Translations under genes and position numbers: made by a program
Assembly (NCBI GenBank): GCA_902775025.1
Contig: CACYKP010000013.1
Coordinates: 1-63,109 of the forward strand
DNA length: 63,109 nucleotides
Direction: 5' to 3'
From: an uncultured bacterium
GTDB taxonomy: Bacteria; Cyanobacteriota; Vampirovibrionia; Gastranaerophilales; Gastranaerophilaceae
Shown here: positions 1 through 8,350 of the stretch, one piece after another
Numbering within the stretch: position 1 is the stretch's first letter
How the letters are laid out: each line of letters opens with the position of its first letter
Notes under the pieces: model-generated
Told to the model about the DNA's origin: nothing
The model's database searches: none
The model's input: the letters and a program-made list of their open reading frames with translations, nothing else

Positions 1-3
1 ACT

Positions 4-648
4 ATGGCTAATATGTCTAATGTTAACAAAATGGCTGTAACTGATGGCGGCTTAACTATCGGCAGGGTTTGGACAGCAAGAAACAGATATGAGCAAGCTG
101 AGCTTGGGTTTAAAAATGCTATGATGATGTTTTTAAACTTTGTTTTTCCTATTTATCTTGCTAAAGGACTTGATAAAATGTCGATGAAGTTATTCAATAC
201 TAACGTTAATCTTGATCCGAAACTTATGAATAACACAGAATTTATGAAAGCTGTTCAGGAAAATATTATCGAAATGCCTAAAAAAAGAGAAAAGATTATA
301 GAATTTTTGGACAAAAATCCAAATAGCGAATTTTCAAAACTATGCGAAGAATATTGCGGAGTTAAATACTTAAAAAATCGTGTTCGTGATCCCAGAGAAT
401 TTGTTGATACAAAAAAAATAGAAGACTTTATAAAAGAATTACAAAAATTTGCAAATGAAGTAAAAACAAGCAAAGATGTACAAAAATATTCAAGAAAAGC
501 GATAAAAATAAAATCATTTAACATTATGGCCAACGTAGGTATAAGCAGCTTCTTACTTGCAGTTACTCTGCCAAAACTCATCTTCTTCTTAAGAGAAAAA
601 ATTACTGGTTATAAAGCTGAACCGGGATTAATGAATATAAAAGCTTAA
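4..648 (+). CDS. hypothetical membrane-associated protein, possibly 5' truncated
   Basis: I do not recognise this 214-aa protein. It has two hydrophobic stretches, about residues 38-55 and 175-196, which could be membrane segments. Between them lies a charged, Lys/Glu-rich helical region. The reading frame is open to the left edge of the window, so the true start may lie upstream of the ATG at position 4. It converges on rpoD and shares a bidirectional terminator with it. No catalytic motif is visible. Confidence 0.6.
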   Translation: MANMSNVNKMAVTDGGLTIGRVWTARNRYEQAELGFKNAMMMFLNFVFPIYLAKGLDKMSMKLFNTNVNLDPKLMNNTEFMKAVQENIIEMPKKREKIIEFLDKNPNSEFSKLCEEYCGVKYLKNRVRDPREFVDTKKIEDFIKELQKFANEVKTSKDVQKYSRKAIKIKSFNIMANVGISSFLLAVTLPKLIFFLREKITGYKAEPGLMNIKA

Positions 649-652
649 TAAA

Positions 653-681
653 AAAACGAACCCTTATTACAGGTTCGTTTT
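653..681. terminator. bidirectional Rho-independent terminator
   Basis: A ten-base inverted repeat (653-662 with 672-681, sequence AAAACGAACC and its complement) has a 9-nt loop. It carries T-runs on both strands, between the convergent left-edge gene and rpoD. Confidence 0.8.
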
Positions 682-704
682 TATCATTTTTATTTAACTG
701 TCGA

Positions 705-1796
705 TTAGTTTTCAACATATTCTCTTAAGCGTTTGCTTCTGTTTGGATGTCTTAATTTTCTAAGAGCCTTTGCTTCTATTTGTCTGATACGTTCACGAGT
801 AACACCAAATAACTGTCCGACTTCTTCTAACGTTCTTTGACGACCGTCATCCATACCAAAACGTAATCTTAATACATCTCTTTCTCTTGGAGACAATGTG
901 CAAAGCACTTCTGCAAGATCTTCTCTTAAGAGTTCTGATGCAACTGTCTTAATAGGTGCATCTGCTTCTTTATCTTCAATAAAATCACCTAATCTTGAAT
1001 CTTCTTCCTTGCCGATAGGGGTTTCTAAAGATAAAGGTTCTTGAGCGATCTTAACAATTTCTCTTAACTTAGGAATTGAAACACCCATCTCAACTGCAAG
1101 TTCTTCTTCGGTTGGTTTTCTAGAAAGTTCTTGAGCCAAACGGCGAGTAACTTTTTTAAGTTTATTAATAGTTTCAACCATGTGAACTGGAATACGAATT
1201 GTTCTGGCTTGATCAGCAATTGCTCTTGTGATAGCCTGTCTAATCCACCAAGTTGCATAAGTAGAGAACTTGAACCCTCTTTCGTGATCAAATTTTTCAG
1301 CTGCACGAATAAGACCTAGGTTGCCTTCTTGAATAAGGTCTAAGAACAACATTCCTCTGCCTACATATTTTTTAGCAATACTTACTACTAATCTTAAGTT
1401 TGCTTGAACTAATTTTCTTTTAGCAATAGCAGCTGCTTTTGATTCACCTTCCACTATTTTTTTAGCAAGTTCAATTTCCTCTGCAGTTGATAACAACTTT
1501 ATTCTGCCGATTTCTCTGAGATAAAGTCTTACGGGATCCTCTACAGTACCAACTCTTTGAACTTCATTTTCAGCACTTTCTCTTGGAGACTCGGAATCCA
1601 TCATGTAAAAGTCTTCACTTTTTACACCACTCAATTTAGAAGTGCTGATAATATCCTCAATATTATCCGTACCTAAATCTGTTTCAATGTAATCTTCTGT
1701 TTCATCTACATCTTTTTCTGAATCGAAATCAAGCATATCAAGATTTTCATCTTCAACGCTGATAACTGATGAATTTGAGTTTTTTCTTTGGCTCAT
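705..1796 (-). CDS. rpoD: RNA polymerase primary sigma factor (sigma-70)
   Basis: A 363-aa housekeeping sigma factor. An acidic N-terminus (residues 1-75) is followed by region 1.2 ([16 protein letters not shown]). Region 2 is complete, with the [16 protein letters not shown] core and the promoter-melting [10 protein letters not shown] segment. Region 3 follows, and region 4 ends in the helix-turn-helix [19 protein letters not shown] that reads the -35 box. It lies 3 nt downstream of dnaG, so the two form the dnaG-rpoD part of the macromolecular synthesis operon; rpsU is absent. The conserved region 2/4 core fits the canonical -35/-10 promoters seen elsewhere in the window. Confidence 0.97.
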   Translation of the reverse strand: MSQRKNSNSSVISVEDENLDMLDFDSEKDVDETEDYIETDLGTDNIEDIISTSKLSGVKSEDFYMMDSESPRESAENEVQRVGTVEDPVRLYLREIGRIKLLSTAEEIELAKKIVEGESKAAAIAKRKLVQANLRLVVSIAKKYVGRGMLFLDLIQEGNLGLIRAAEKFDHERGFKFSTYATWWIRQAITRAIADQARTIRIPVHMVETINKLKKVTRRLAQELSRKPTEEELAVEMGVSIPKLREIVKIAQEPLSLETPIGKEEDSRLGDFIEDKEADAPIKTVASELLREDLAEVLCTLSPRERDVLRLRFGMDDGRQRTLEEVGQLFGVTRERIRQIEAKALRKLRHPNRSKRLREYVEN

Positions 1797-1799
1797 TAT

Positions 1800-3680
1800 T
1801 TAATCTCCAGTCCTTAATTTTAATTTGTCTCTGAGCTGCATTTGAATTTTTAGGGCTTCTATTTCATCATCATTAACTTGTTTATATTTTTCTCTAAGTT
1901 CTTTATTTTCTTTTTCTTTATATAATCTGTTAAGTCTTGAAATATTTTCCTTTACAGCTCTTTCGAATTCCTCCGCATCTAAACCGTTAAATGCTTCGGA
2001 ATATCCTATCAAATCAGTTAAGATTTGGGTTAGGCTGTCATCCTCAATGAACTGTGTATACAGCTCCTTTGTCAATTCCCTAACATTATTTACTGTACAC
2101 GACAATTTGTCAATTGTATTTTTTACAATTATTAACTTTTCATCTCGAATGATATTTTCGGGTAACAACTCGTTAATTCTAAAATAATTTAACGGGCTGT
2201 CAACTGATAGAAAAACGCTCAATAAATTTTTTTGCGCCTTTAATTCGAATTGTGAAGAATTTGTTACATTTCGATTATTATCTTGTACTCTAAAACGATA
2301 ATCATTATTGACACTAGCTCGTGAAAGCTCCTTGAGTAGAGCTTTTTCGTCAACATCAATTATTCCTGACACCATTTTTACATATTCGGTTTGGATAATT
2401 TTATTATTTACGTCTTTTAATATATCAATAACCTGAGTTACAAGTTCAGCTTTATCTTGAGGAGTTTTTAAGTCATTTTTATTTTTTAATGTGTTATTCA
2501 AAAGAAAATCTATCAAAAGCGGAGCGTTCTTGGCATGCTCTAAATATGCCTCACCTCCCATTGTTCTTATAAATTCATCGGGATCTTTGCCTTGCGGCGG
2601 CGAAACAACTCTGATTTCACATGCATATTTATCATCAGAAACTGATGATATATGGCTTTCATCAAACTGCTTTACACTGCCTATTGCAGAAAGAGTTTCT
2701 TTAATTACTTCACTTCCTCTTTTTGTTGCATTAATTCCGGCTTTATCAGTATCAAATGAAAGGTAAATTCTTCTTGATTTAGTATAACGTGAGATTAATT
2801 TAACATGCTCCGGTGTAAGGGCAGTACCGCACGAACCGACTGCATTCTTTACCCCATGAGCTTGCGCTGATATAACATCAAAATACCCTTCCATGATAAT
2901 TACACCGTCTTGTTCTTTTATTGCATCAAGTGCTGTATCCATGCCAAATAAAATTCTGCTTTTGTTATAAATTAAAGATTCCGATGAATTAAGGTATTTT
3001 GCAGGTTCGCCGTCCTTTACTGCTCTGGCGCCAAATGCAACGGTTTCACCTTGTTCATTTCTTATAGGTATAATTACACGATTTCTGAACCGGTCAATAT
3101 AAGATCCCTTACTTGATTTTAGTATTAAACCTGCTTTTTCAAGAACTTCGTCAGTATAATCCTTTTTTAATTCTTTGTATAAAGTATCGTATTTATCAGG
3201 CGCAAAACCAAGATTATATGTGTTTATAATATCATCGGTTATATCACGTTTTTTTAATAAATCCATGCCTACTTTAGCACCCGAAGTAAATAAAAATTCG
3301 TGATAAAAATCTGCAGCTTTTTTACAAGCTAAAAGCATGTCTTTCTTTATGCTCTTATTTTTATCATTACCGCCGAATTTTTTAGGAAGTTCAAACCCGA
3401 ATTTATCTGCAAGTTCAAAAATAACATCTTTATATTCACGGTTTTGTATTTTTACTAGAAAGTTTAGCGCATCGCCGCCTGCTCCGCAAGAAAAACATTT
3501 ATAAATTCCCTTAGATGGACTAACGGACATTGAAGGTTTTTTGTCATTATGAAAAGGACAAAGCCCCCAATAATTTGCACCGCTTTTTTTTAGCGCAACA
3601 AATTGGGACACAACATCCACAATATCCAATCTATCCTTGATAAGTGATATTAACTCTTCAAATGAACTTACCTGAACCAT
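1800..3680 (-). CDS. dnaG: DNA primase
   Basis: About 626 aa. It has an N-terminal CHC2 zinc finger (CPFHNDKKPS, then CFSCGAGGD) for template binding. A TOPRIM catalytic domain follows, with the acidic EGYFD motif and the FDTDKAG motif for metal binding. The C-terminal part is a divergent helicase-interacting domain. The ATG at 3680 is preferred over an in-frame TTG at 3698, because a -10-like TATTAT sits exactly 6 nt upstream of the ATG (a leaderless arrangement seen at several genes here) and neither start has a Shine-Dalgarno sequence. It is first in the operon with rpoD. Confidence 0.96.
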   Translation of the reverse strand: MVQVSSFEELISLIKDRLDIVDVVSQFVALKKSGANYWGLCPFHNDKKPSMSVSPSKGIYKCFSCGAGGDALNFLVKIQNREYKDVIFELADKFGFELPKKFGGNDKNKSIKKDMLLACKKAADFYHEFLFTSGAKVGMDLLKKRDITDDIINTYNLGFAPDKYDTLYKELKKDYTDEVLEKAGLILKSSKGSYIDRFRNRVIIPIRNEQGETVAFGARAVKDGEPAKYLNSSESLIYNKSRILFGMDTALDAIKEQDGVIIMEGYFDVISAQAHGVKNAVGSCGTALTPEHVKLISRYTKSRRIYLSFDTDKAGINATKRGSEVIKETLSAIGSVKQFDESHISSVSDDKYACEIRVVSPPQGKDPDEFIRTMGGEAYLEHAKNAPLLIDFLLNNTLKNKNDLKTPQDKAELVTQVIDILKDVNNKIIQTEYVKMVSGIIDVDEKALLKELSRASVNNDYRFRVQDNNRNVTNSSQFELKAQKNLLSVFLSVDSPLNYFRINELLPENIIRDEKLIIVKNTIDKLSCTVNNVRELTKELYTQFIEDDSLTQILTDLIGYSEAFNGLDAEEFERAVKENISRLNRLYKEKENKELREKYKQVNDDEIEALKIQMQLRDKLKLRTGD

Positions 3681-3686
3681 GACAAC

Positions 3687-3692
3687 ATAATA
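3687..3692 (-). promoter_or_regulatory. -10 box of dnaG, leaderless type
   Basis: On the minus strand TATTAT is followed by 6 nt (GTTGTC) and then the dnaG ATG at 3680. The transcript would start at or next to the A of the start codon. The -35 region is weak. Confidence 0.5.
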
Positions 3693-3743
3693 TAACAAGG
3701 TAAAAATATATTAAAGAGTAAAATAGAAATTACTTATTATATA

Positions 3744-3772
3744 TTTACGTTAATCACCCATTATTGTATAAT
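3744..3772 (+). promoter_or_regulatory. promoter of the bioD-like gene, leaderless
   Basis: TTTACG (3744-3749), a 17-nt spacer and a perfect TATAAT (3767-3772), then 6 nt and the ATG at 3779. The spacing puts transcription start on the start codon. Confidence 0.6.
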
Positions 3773-3778
3773 CCAATT

Positions 3779-4495
3779 ATGTTAAATCTGTACATCACTT
3801 CATCATCAAAAAAACAAGGAAAAACGTTAATCACCGCAGGTATTGCAGCTACCATGCAATCCTTAGGTTATTCGACAAGTGTCTATAAGCCAATCCAAAC
3901 ATCGGGTAAAGAGATTAACGGTTTTATGCAATCGCCTGATTTAACTTTTATAAAAACTATTGATCCTTATATAAATTCTCATTTTTCATATTTATATAAG
4001 TCATCAACCGAACCTATAATCGCTTCAGAAAGCGAAAATGAACAAATTGATATAGATTTTATAAATAAAGAATACAAGAGAATAACAGCTCTATCTGAAT
4101 GCACAATTCTTGACGGAGACAGCGGTATACTAAGTCCAATTGCACCAAATACATTAAATGCCGATATGATTAGATATCTTGGAATTCCAATATTGATAGT
4201 AACAAAACCTGAACCAGATTCAATTAACAATACACTTATGACTATTGCAACTGCATTAGAAAAAGAAATTGAAGTAAGGGGCGTTGTAATAAACGATATT
4301 CCTGAAAACTGCCCTAAAGAAATTTTAAACTCTATTCCAAGAGTAATAGAAGAATTTACCAACGTTAAAGTTCTTGGTTTAGTTCAACACCTGCCTAAAA
4401 ATTTTTCACCTGAAGATTTAATTACGGCAACTCTAAACGGAATAGATATAGAAAGTATTTTTAACGTTAAAATAGAAAAATTGGATATGTATTAA
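3779..4495 (+). CDS. BioD-like ATP-dependent synthetase (AAA_26 family)
   Basis: A 238-aa P-loop protein of the dethiobiotin synthetase/CobB-like class. The N-terminus SSSKKQGKT aligns with the BioD Walker A (G-T-D-T-x-V-GKT), but its first glycine is replaced by serine. The later LDGDSGILSPI and VTKPEPDSINN segments correspond to the substrate and metal loops of BioD (EGxGG, and V..xG.INHT). Known BioD makes dethiobiotin from diaminopelargonate and CO2. Here the GxGG loop is also degenerate, so the exact substrate is uncertain. The ATG at 3779 is chosen over the TTG at 3764, because the -10 box would overlap the longer reading. Its stop overlaps the rsmD start (TAATG), which implies translational coupling. 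Confidence 0.65.
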   Translation: MLNLYITSSSKKQGKTLITAGIAATMQSLGYSTSVYKPIQTSGKEINGFMQSPDLTFIKTIDPYINSHFSYLYKSSTEPIIASESENEQIDIDFINKEYKRITALSECTILDGDSGILSPIAPNTLNADMIRYLGIPILIVTKPEPDSINNTLMTIATALEKEIEVRGVVINDIPENCPKEILNSIPRVIEEFTNVKVLGLVQHLPKNFSPEDLITATLNGIDIESIFNVKIEKLDMY

Positions 4496-5007
4496 TGAAT
4501 ATTACCGCAGGAATATACAAAGGACGTAAAATTATTGCGCCTGATGAAAAAATTACCCGACCAACTCTTTCTAAAACAAGAATGGGAATATTTAACACAC
4601 TGTTTTCTATTATGGGTAGTTTTGAAGGAAAAACGTTCTTAGATGTTTTTGGCGGTTCAGGAATAATGGGACTAGAAGCATTATCGAGAGGGTTTACCAA
4701 AGTCAAAGTATTTGAACTGAATAAAAAATCTGCAGAGATTATAAAAAAGAACTATGCCGCTTTAGAATTAAAAGCAAATTTAACAATAGGCGACAGTCTA
4801 AGGCTAATTCAAAAACTTGAAGAAAAATTTGATGTTGTTTACATCGATCCTCCATACAAAAGCGGAATATATGAAGAAATTTTATCAAAAGTTAACGGGA
4901 ACATCATAATCGTCGAACATTCCGAAAATATTGATTTTAATGGTTATACAATATTAAAACAAAAGACTTATGGCAGCAGCACTGTATCATTTATAAGCGA
5001 ATCTTAA
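4495..5007 (+). CDS. rsmD: 16S rRNA (guanine-N2)-methyltransferase RsmD
   Basis: 170 aa, slightly shorter than the usual 180-190. The N-terminus ITAGIYKGRKI leads to the conserved RPT...R.GIFN segment. The SAM-binding loop is FLDVFGGSGIMGLEA and the catalytic motif is VYIDPPY. The known family methylates G966 of 16S rRNA during small-subunit assembly. It is coupled to the preceding BioD-like gene by a TAATG overlap at 4493-4497, without its own ribosome-binding site. Confidence 0.92.
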   Translation: MNITAGIYKGRKIIAPDEKITRPTLSKTRMGIFNTLFSIMGSFEGKTFLDVFGGSGIMGLEALSRGFTKVKVFELNKKSAEIIKKNYAALELKANLTIGDSLRLIQKLEEKFDVVYIDPPYKSGIYEEILSKVNGNIIIVEHSENIDFNGYTILKQKTYGSSTVSFISES

Positions 5008-5033
5008 TGAGGAGGCGGGAAAGTCATAATTTT

Positions 5034-5126
5034 GAGATTCTTCGGCTTTCGCCTCAGAACGACAGCACGCATAAAACAAATAGGCAAGTCATTCTGAGGA
5101 ATGTACAATTTCTGAGCGAAGAATCT
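5034..5126. repeat. inverted pair of AGATTCTTCG...TCAGAATGAC repeats
   Basis: Two imperfect copies of a repeat with ends AGATTCTTCG and CAGAAYGAC face each other: 5034-5063 on plus, and 5088-5126 on minus with a short insert. They fill most of the gap between rsmD and the next gene. Similar 'TCATTCTGAGCGAAGAATCT' repeats occur in many unrelated bacteria, to my knowledge, but their role is unknown. Confidence 0.7.
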
Positions 5127-5264
5127 GTTTTCAGACATGCACAAACTTTTTCCGCAAACTCTAATTGTAAAAAATCGTAACATTTTAGTCCGATATCAGG
5201 ACATATTTTTATTGTTGTATTAGAATAATATCATAAGTATTTATTTATTAAGGGGAAAAGAATA

Positions 5265-6539
5265 GTGGTGGAAGTAAAAGAAAAAGAAACAATGAATATA
5301 AAGTTTGAAAACTTTATTGACACTCTTGAAGGAGAAGATTTATTCGGAAAATGCGACAGAGTAGATGAAGTTCTCTCCAGCGGTGTCTTAACCGGTAATG
5401 AAGGTTTAGGCATGGTTACAATGAACAAGGTTCAACCTGACTCTAAGATTAAAGAAAAAGATGGAACTGTTCATGATGTAATTATGTTAGGTTCCAATTC
5501 TTACTTAAATCTGTCAACCCACCCTCAAGTTATGCAGGGCGCAAGAGAAGCTCTTGAAAAATTCGGCTACGGAATGGGAGCTGTTTCTAACTACGCAGGT
5601 ATTACAGAAATACACAAAGAACTTGAAGCAAGAATTGCAAAATTCCATGGAACCGAAGATTGTATCGTATTTCCATCAGGATATGGCGCAAACATTGGTA
5701 TTGTTTCTGCTTTATGCGGTAAAAACGACGTTATTATAAACGATGCTGCTAACCACGCATCAATCTTTGACGGAAATGTTTTATCAGGGGCCGAAATTAA
5801 AGTTTTCCCGCACCGTGATATGAAAGGTTTAGAAAGAATCTTATCAAGACTGCCTGAAGAAAAAACAGGAAGATTAATCATTACCGACGGTGTATTCTCA
5901 ATGGACGGAGATATGGCATACTTAGACAAAATAGTTGAACTTGCCGAAAAATACCATTGCAGAATTATGGTTGATGATGCCCACGGTATCGGCATCGTAG
6001 GTCCTACCGGCAGAGGTACGGCTGAGCACTATGGTGTAATGGATAAAATTGATTTGCATGTCAGCATGTTATCAAAAGGTCAAGGAGGTCTTGGCGGATA
6101 TTGTGCAGCTTCAAGAAAAGTTGTTCAATATTTAAGACTATATGCAAGAAGCTACTTCTTCTCAACAGCTTTACCTGCATCTGTTGCAGGCGGTTTAAAC
6201 GAAGTATATAAGCTTCTTGAGACAGATACTGCAGGAAGAAAAGAGCTATGGGAAAAAACTAACTATTTGAAACAAAAGCTTGTTGATGCAGGTTTTGATA
6301 TCGGACACTCACAATCCGCAATTGTTCCTGTTATGATTTACAACGAACCTATTTTATTTGAGATGTACCAAAAGCTCAGAGAAAGAGGTGTTTACGTTAA
6401 TATCGTAACTTATCCGGCAGTAAGAAGAAAAGAATGCCGATTAAGACTTTGCACAATGAAAGATTTGACATTCGAACAAATTGATAGAGCAGTAGAAATA
6501 CTTACTGAATTGGGCAAAGAATATAATATTATTAAGTAA
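5265..6539 (+). CDS. alpha-oxoamine synthase family PLP enzyme (BioF/KBL/SPT-like)
   Basis: 424 aa, fold-type I PLP enzyme. Visible motifs are the substrate-binding NSYLNLSTHP, GMGAVSNYAG, the FPSGYGANIG segment, the PLP-binding DDAHGIGIVG, and the Schiff-base lysine in SMLSKGQGGLGGYCA. The family condenses an amino acid with an acyl-CoA (8-amino-7-oxononanoate synthase, 2-amino-3-ketobutyrate CoA ligase or serine palmitoyltransferase). The sequence alone does not decide which one. A GTG start at 5265 is supported by AGGGGA at 5251-5256. A BioD-like gene upstream hints at biotin, but the intervening rsmD and repeat argue against one operon. Confidence 0.8.
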   Translation: MVEVKEKETMNIKFENFIDTLEGEDLFGKCDRVDEVLSSGVLTGNEGLGMVTMNKVQPDSKIKEKDGTVHDVIMLGSNSYLNLSTHPQVMQGAREALEKFGYGMGAVSNYAGITEIHKELEARIAKFHGTEDCIVFPSGYGANIGIVSALCGKNDVIINDAANHASIFDGNVLSGAEIKVFPHRDMKGLERILSRLPEEKTGRLIITDGVFSMDGDMAYLDKIVELAEKYHCRIMVDDAHGIGIVGPTGRGTAEHYGVMDKIDLHVSMLSKGQGGLGGYCAASRKVVQYLRLYARSYFFSTALPASVAGGLNEVYKLLETDTAGRKELWEKTNYLKQKLVDAGFDIGHSQSAIVPVMIYNEPILFEMYQKLRERGVYVNIVTYPAVRRKECRLRLCTMKDLTFEQIDRAVEILTELGKEYNIIK

Positions 6540-6554
6540 ATGTTATTAAATAAT

Positions 6555-6589
6555 AAAAATGCTATCTATTATAATAGATAGCGTTTTTA
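6555..6589 (+). terminator. Rho-independent terminator
   Basis: Stem GCTATCTA (6561-6568) with TAGATAGC (6575-6582), flanked by A- and T-runs, after the oxoamine synthase gene. Confidence 0.85.
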
Positions 6590-6670
6590 TTTCGTAATCG
6601 CACTATAATTAGTTAAATATTCCCTAATCCTTTGACTTTCACAATGTTTTGATGTAGTTTAGCTTTTGGT

Positions 6671-7912
6671 ATGAATAAAACAAAGAATTTAACAATTTAT
6701 TTAATACTAATATTTATAGGAACTTTGTTCTACTTTTTTGCAAACTTTCACAGAATTGCAATCCCAGGTGCGGTTTTTGACATTCTGGAACAGGAACTTA
6801 ATGTTACAGCTCCGTATATAACAACATTTGGTGCAATATTTATGTACGTTTACGCATTCACACAACTCGTAAACGGTGTACTTGTAGATAGGTATGGCGG
6901 TTATAGAATTATGTTTGCGGGGGGAACTATTCTGACACTTGGAGCTTTGTTATTTCCTATAACCTCTAATTTATTAATCATGTATCTTTCAAGGGGATTA
7001 ATCGGCATCGGAAGCAGCATGTTTTACTTAAGTTTAATAAAAGAACTACGCGAGGTTGTATCTGAAAAAAACTTTGGCATGGCTATATCAATAATGCTTT
7101 TTATAGGCTATACGGGAGGAATTTTTGCAAATGCACCATTTGTTTATGCTATACGGTTTGCATCTTGGAGAGAAATTCTTTTTGTTCTTGCTTGTATAAC
7201 ATTAATTGCAACAATAATATTTTTATTATTGCTTACTAAAATAAAGCTTCCGCAAGTAAATCAGCAAATTAAAATACGTGCACTCCCATTCAAGCTTGTA
7301 TTACACAAACGACATAACAGAAACCTATTTAGTTTTGCTTGTTGCAATTTTGCAATATTTTATGCTATTCAAACTATTATTGGCAAAAAATTCCTTGAAG
7401 ATTTTTGTTTGATGAGTACATCAAAAGCTTCTGTTATATTATCATTTATGGCAGTAATTGCAGCAGTATTTAACATAATTAATGCATATATATGCAAACT
7501 TACACACAATCACAGAGTACAATTTTTAAAACACGCATCAATTATTACTTTTTCATCATTATTACTATTATGCATTGCTTTAATATTTGATATTAAAACC
7601 GACATTATCGCCTGCATATTCTGTATACTTGCAGCTAATGCCAGTTTATCATCTATTCTTGTCCCTGTATTACATTTAACCAACAGAAAAATGGTTTCAG
7701 GAACTGCTGTAAGTATTATGAATTTCTGCTTTTTTATTATGGTTGGAATCCTTGGTACAGCAACAGGTTTTCTACTTAATATCTTAGAACCCGTAAAAAG
7801 AGGGAATACAACTGTTTATACAAATAGCTCATATTTGCTTGTATTTGGTTTATTTTTTATTATAAGCGTATTTGAAATGTACAAGGCAATGAAACTCTCA
7901 GACAAATATTAA
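6671..7912 (+). CDS. MFS transporter
   Basis: 413 aa with about 12 predicted transmembrane helices. Between TM2 and TM3 the MFS signature motif A appears as GVLVDRYGGYRIM. A Lys/Arg-rich central loop near residue 210 separates the two six-helix halves. The substrate cannot be told. An upstream TTGACT at 6632 with a weak -10 at 6655 would give a leader of only a few bases. It is a single-gene unit flanked by terminators. Confidence 0.88.
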   Translation: MNKTKNLTIYLILIFIGTLFYFFANFHRIAIPGAVFDILEQELNVTAPYITTFGAIFMYVYAFTQLVNGVLVDRYGGYRIMFAGGTILTLGALLFPITSNLLIMYLSRGLIGIGSSMFYLSLIKELREVVSEKNFGMAISIMLFIGYTGGIFANAPFVYAIRFASWREILFVLACITLIATIIFLLLLTKIKLPQVNQQIKIRALPFKLVLHKRHNRNLFSFACCNFAIFYAIQTIIGKKFLEDFCLMSTSKASVILSFMAVIAAVFNIINAYICKLTHNHRVQFLKHASIITFSSLLLLCIALIFDIKTDIIACIFCILAANASLSSILVPVLHLTNRKMVSGTAVSIMNFCFFIMVGILGTATGFLLNILEPVKRGNTTVYTNSSYLLVFGLFFIISVFEMYKAMKLSDKY

Positions 7913-7913
7913 T

Positions 7914-7943
7914 AAAAAAAAGGAATTCATTTGCAGAATTCCT
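7914..7943. terminator. terminator between MFS gene and RHH gene
   Basis: Perfect 8-bp stem AGGAATTC (7921-7928) and GAATTCCT (7936-7943). On the minus strand it is followed by an eight-base T-run, so it best serves the minus-strand RHH transcript. It may also stop the MFS transcript. Confidence 0.7.
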
Positions 7944-8038
7944 ATGGTTGTTTTCTTTTACCTTTTTCTCTGTTTCCTCGTATTTCTTTCCGTTTTTCCT
8001 CGTGTATTTTAATCTTTTCCAAGCTTCTCATACTAAAT

Positions 8039-8227
8039 TTAATCTAGCAATGCTTCTAAAATTCTTGCATTTTTGTCAGCTAAAGAATTTTGTCTTACTT
8101 GTGAACGTGTAATGTAGCTCCTTAAAGCCTCTCTAATAAGTTCAGAACGTGAACGGCTTTCATTTTCAGCTACTTCATCGATTTTGCCTAAAAAACTTTC
8201 GGGCATTGAAATTAATACTCTTGCCAT
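8039..8227 (-). CDS. ribbon-helix-helix (CopG/MetJ-type) DNA-binding protein
   Basis: 62 aa. The N-terminal beta strand RVLISMPESF and the helix-turn-helix ESRSRSELIREALRSYI are the classical ribbon-helix-helix layout of antitoxins and small repressors. It has a good ribosome-binding site (AAGGAG, 8 nt before ATG) and a TATTAT/TATAAA -10 region just upstream. No toxin gene is adjacent, so it is either an orphan antitoxin or a stand-alone regulator. Confidence 0.85.
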   Translation of the reverse strand: MARVLISMPESFLGKIDEVAENESRSRSELIREALRSYITRSQVRQNSLADKNARILEALLD

Positions 8228-8350
8228 GTTTAATACTCCTTTTTATAATATCTTTCTGTGTTTTCCGTTGGATACATATATAAAGTATTTAACTTTTAAA
8301 AAATTGCCTTTTTTATTATTAATTATTAAGTTTTATTAAGAAAATATACT

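Noticed and set aside
255-581. 108-codon minus-strand ORF opposite the left-edge gene
   Set aside because: Hydrophobic shadow composition, no start signal; the plus-strand frame is longer and has a terminator.
8039-8227. toxin-antitoxin pair at the RHH gene
   Set aside because: No toxin-like ORF lies on either side; the neighbours are a terminator and the PurD-like gene.
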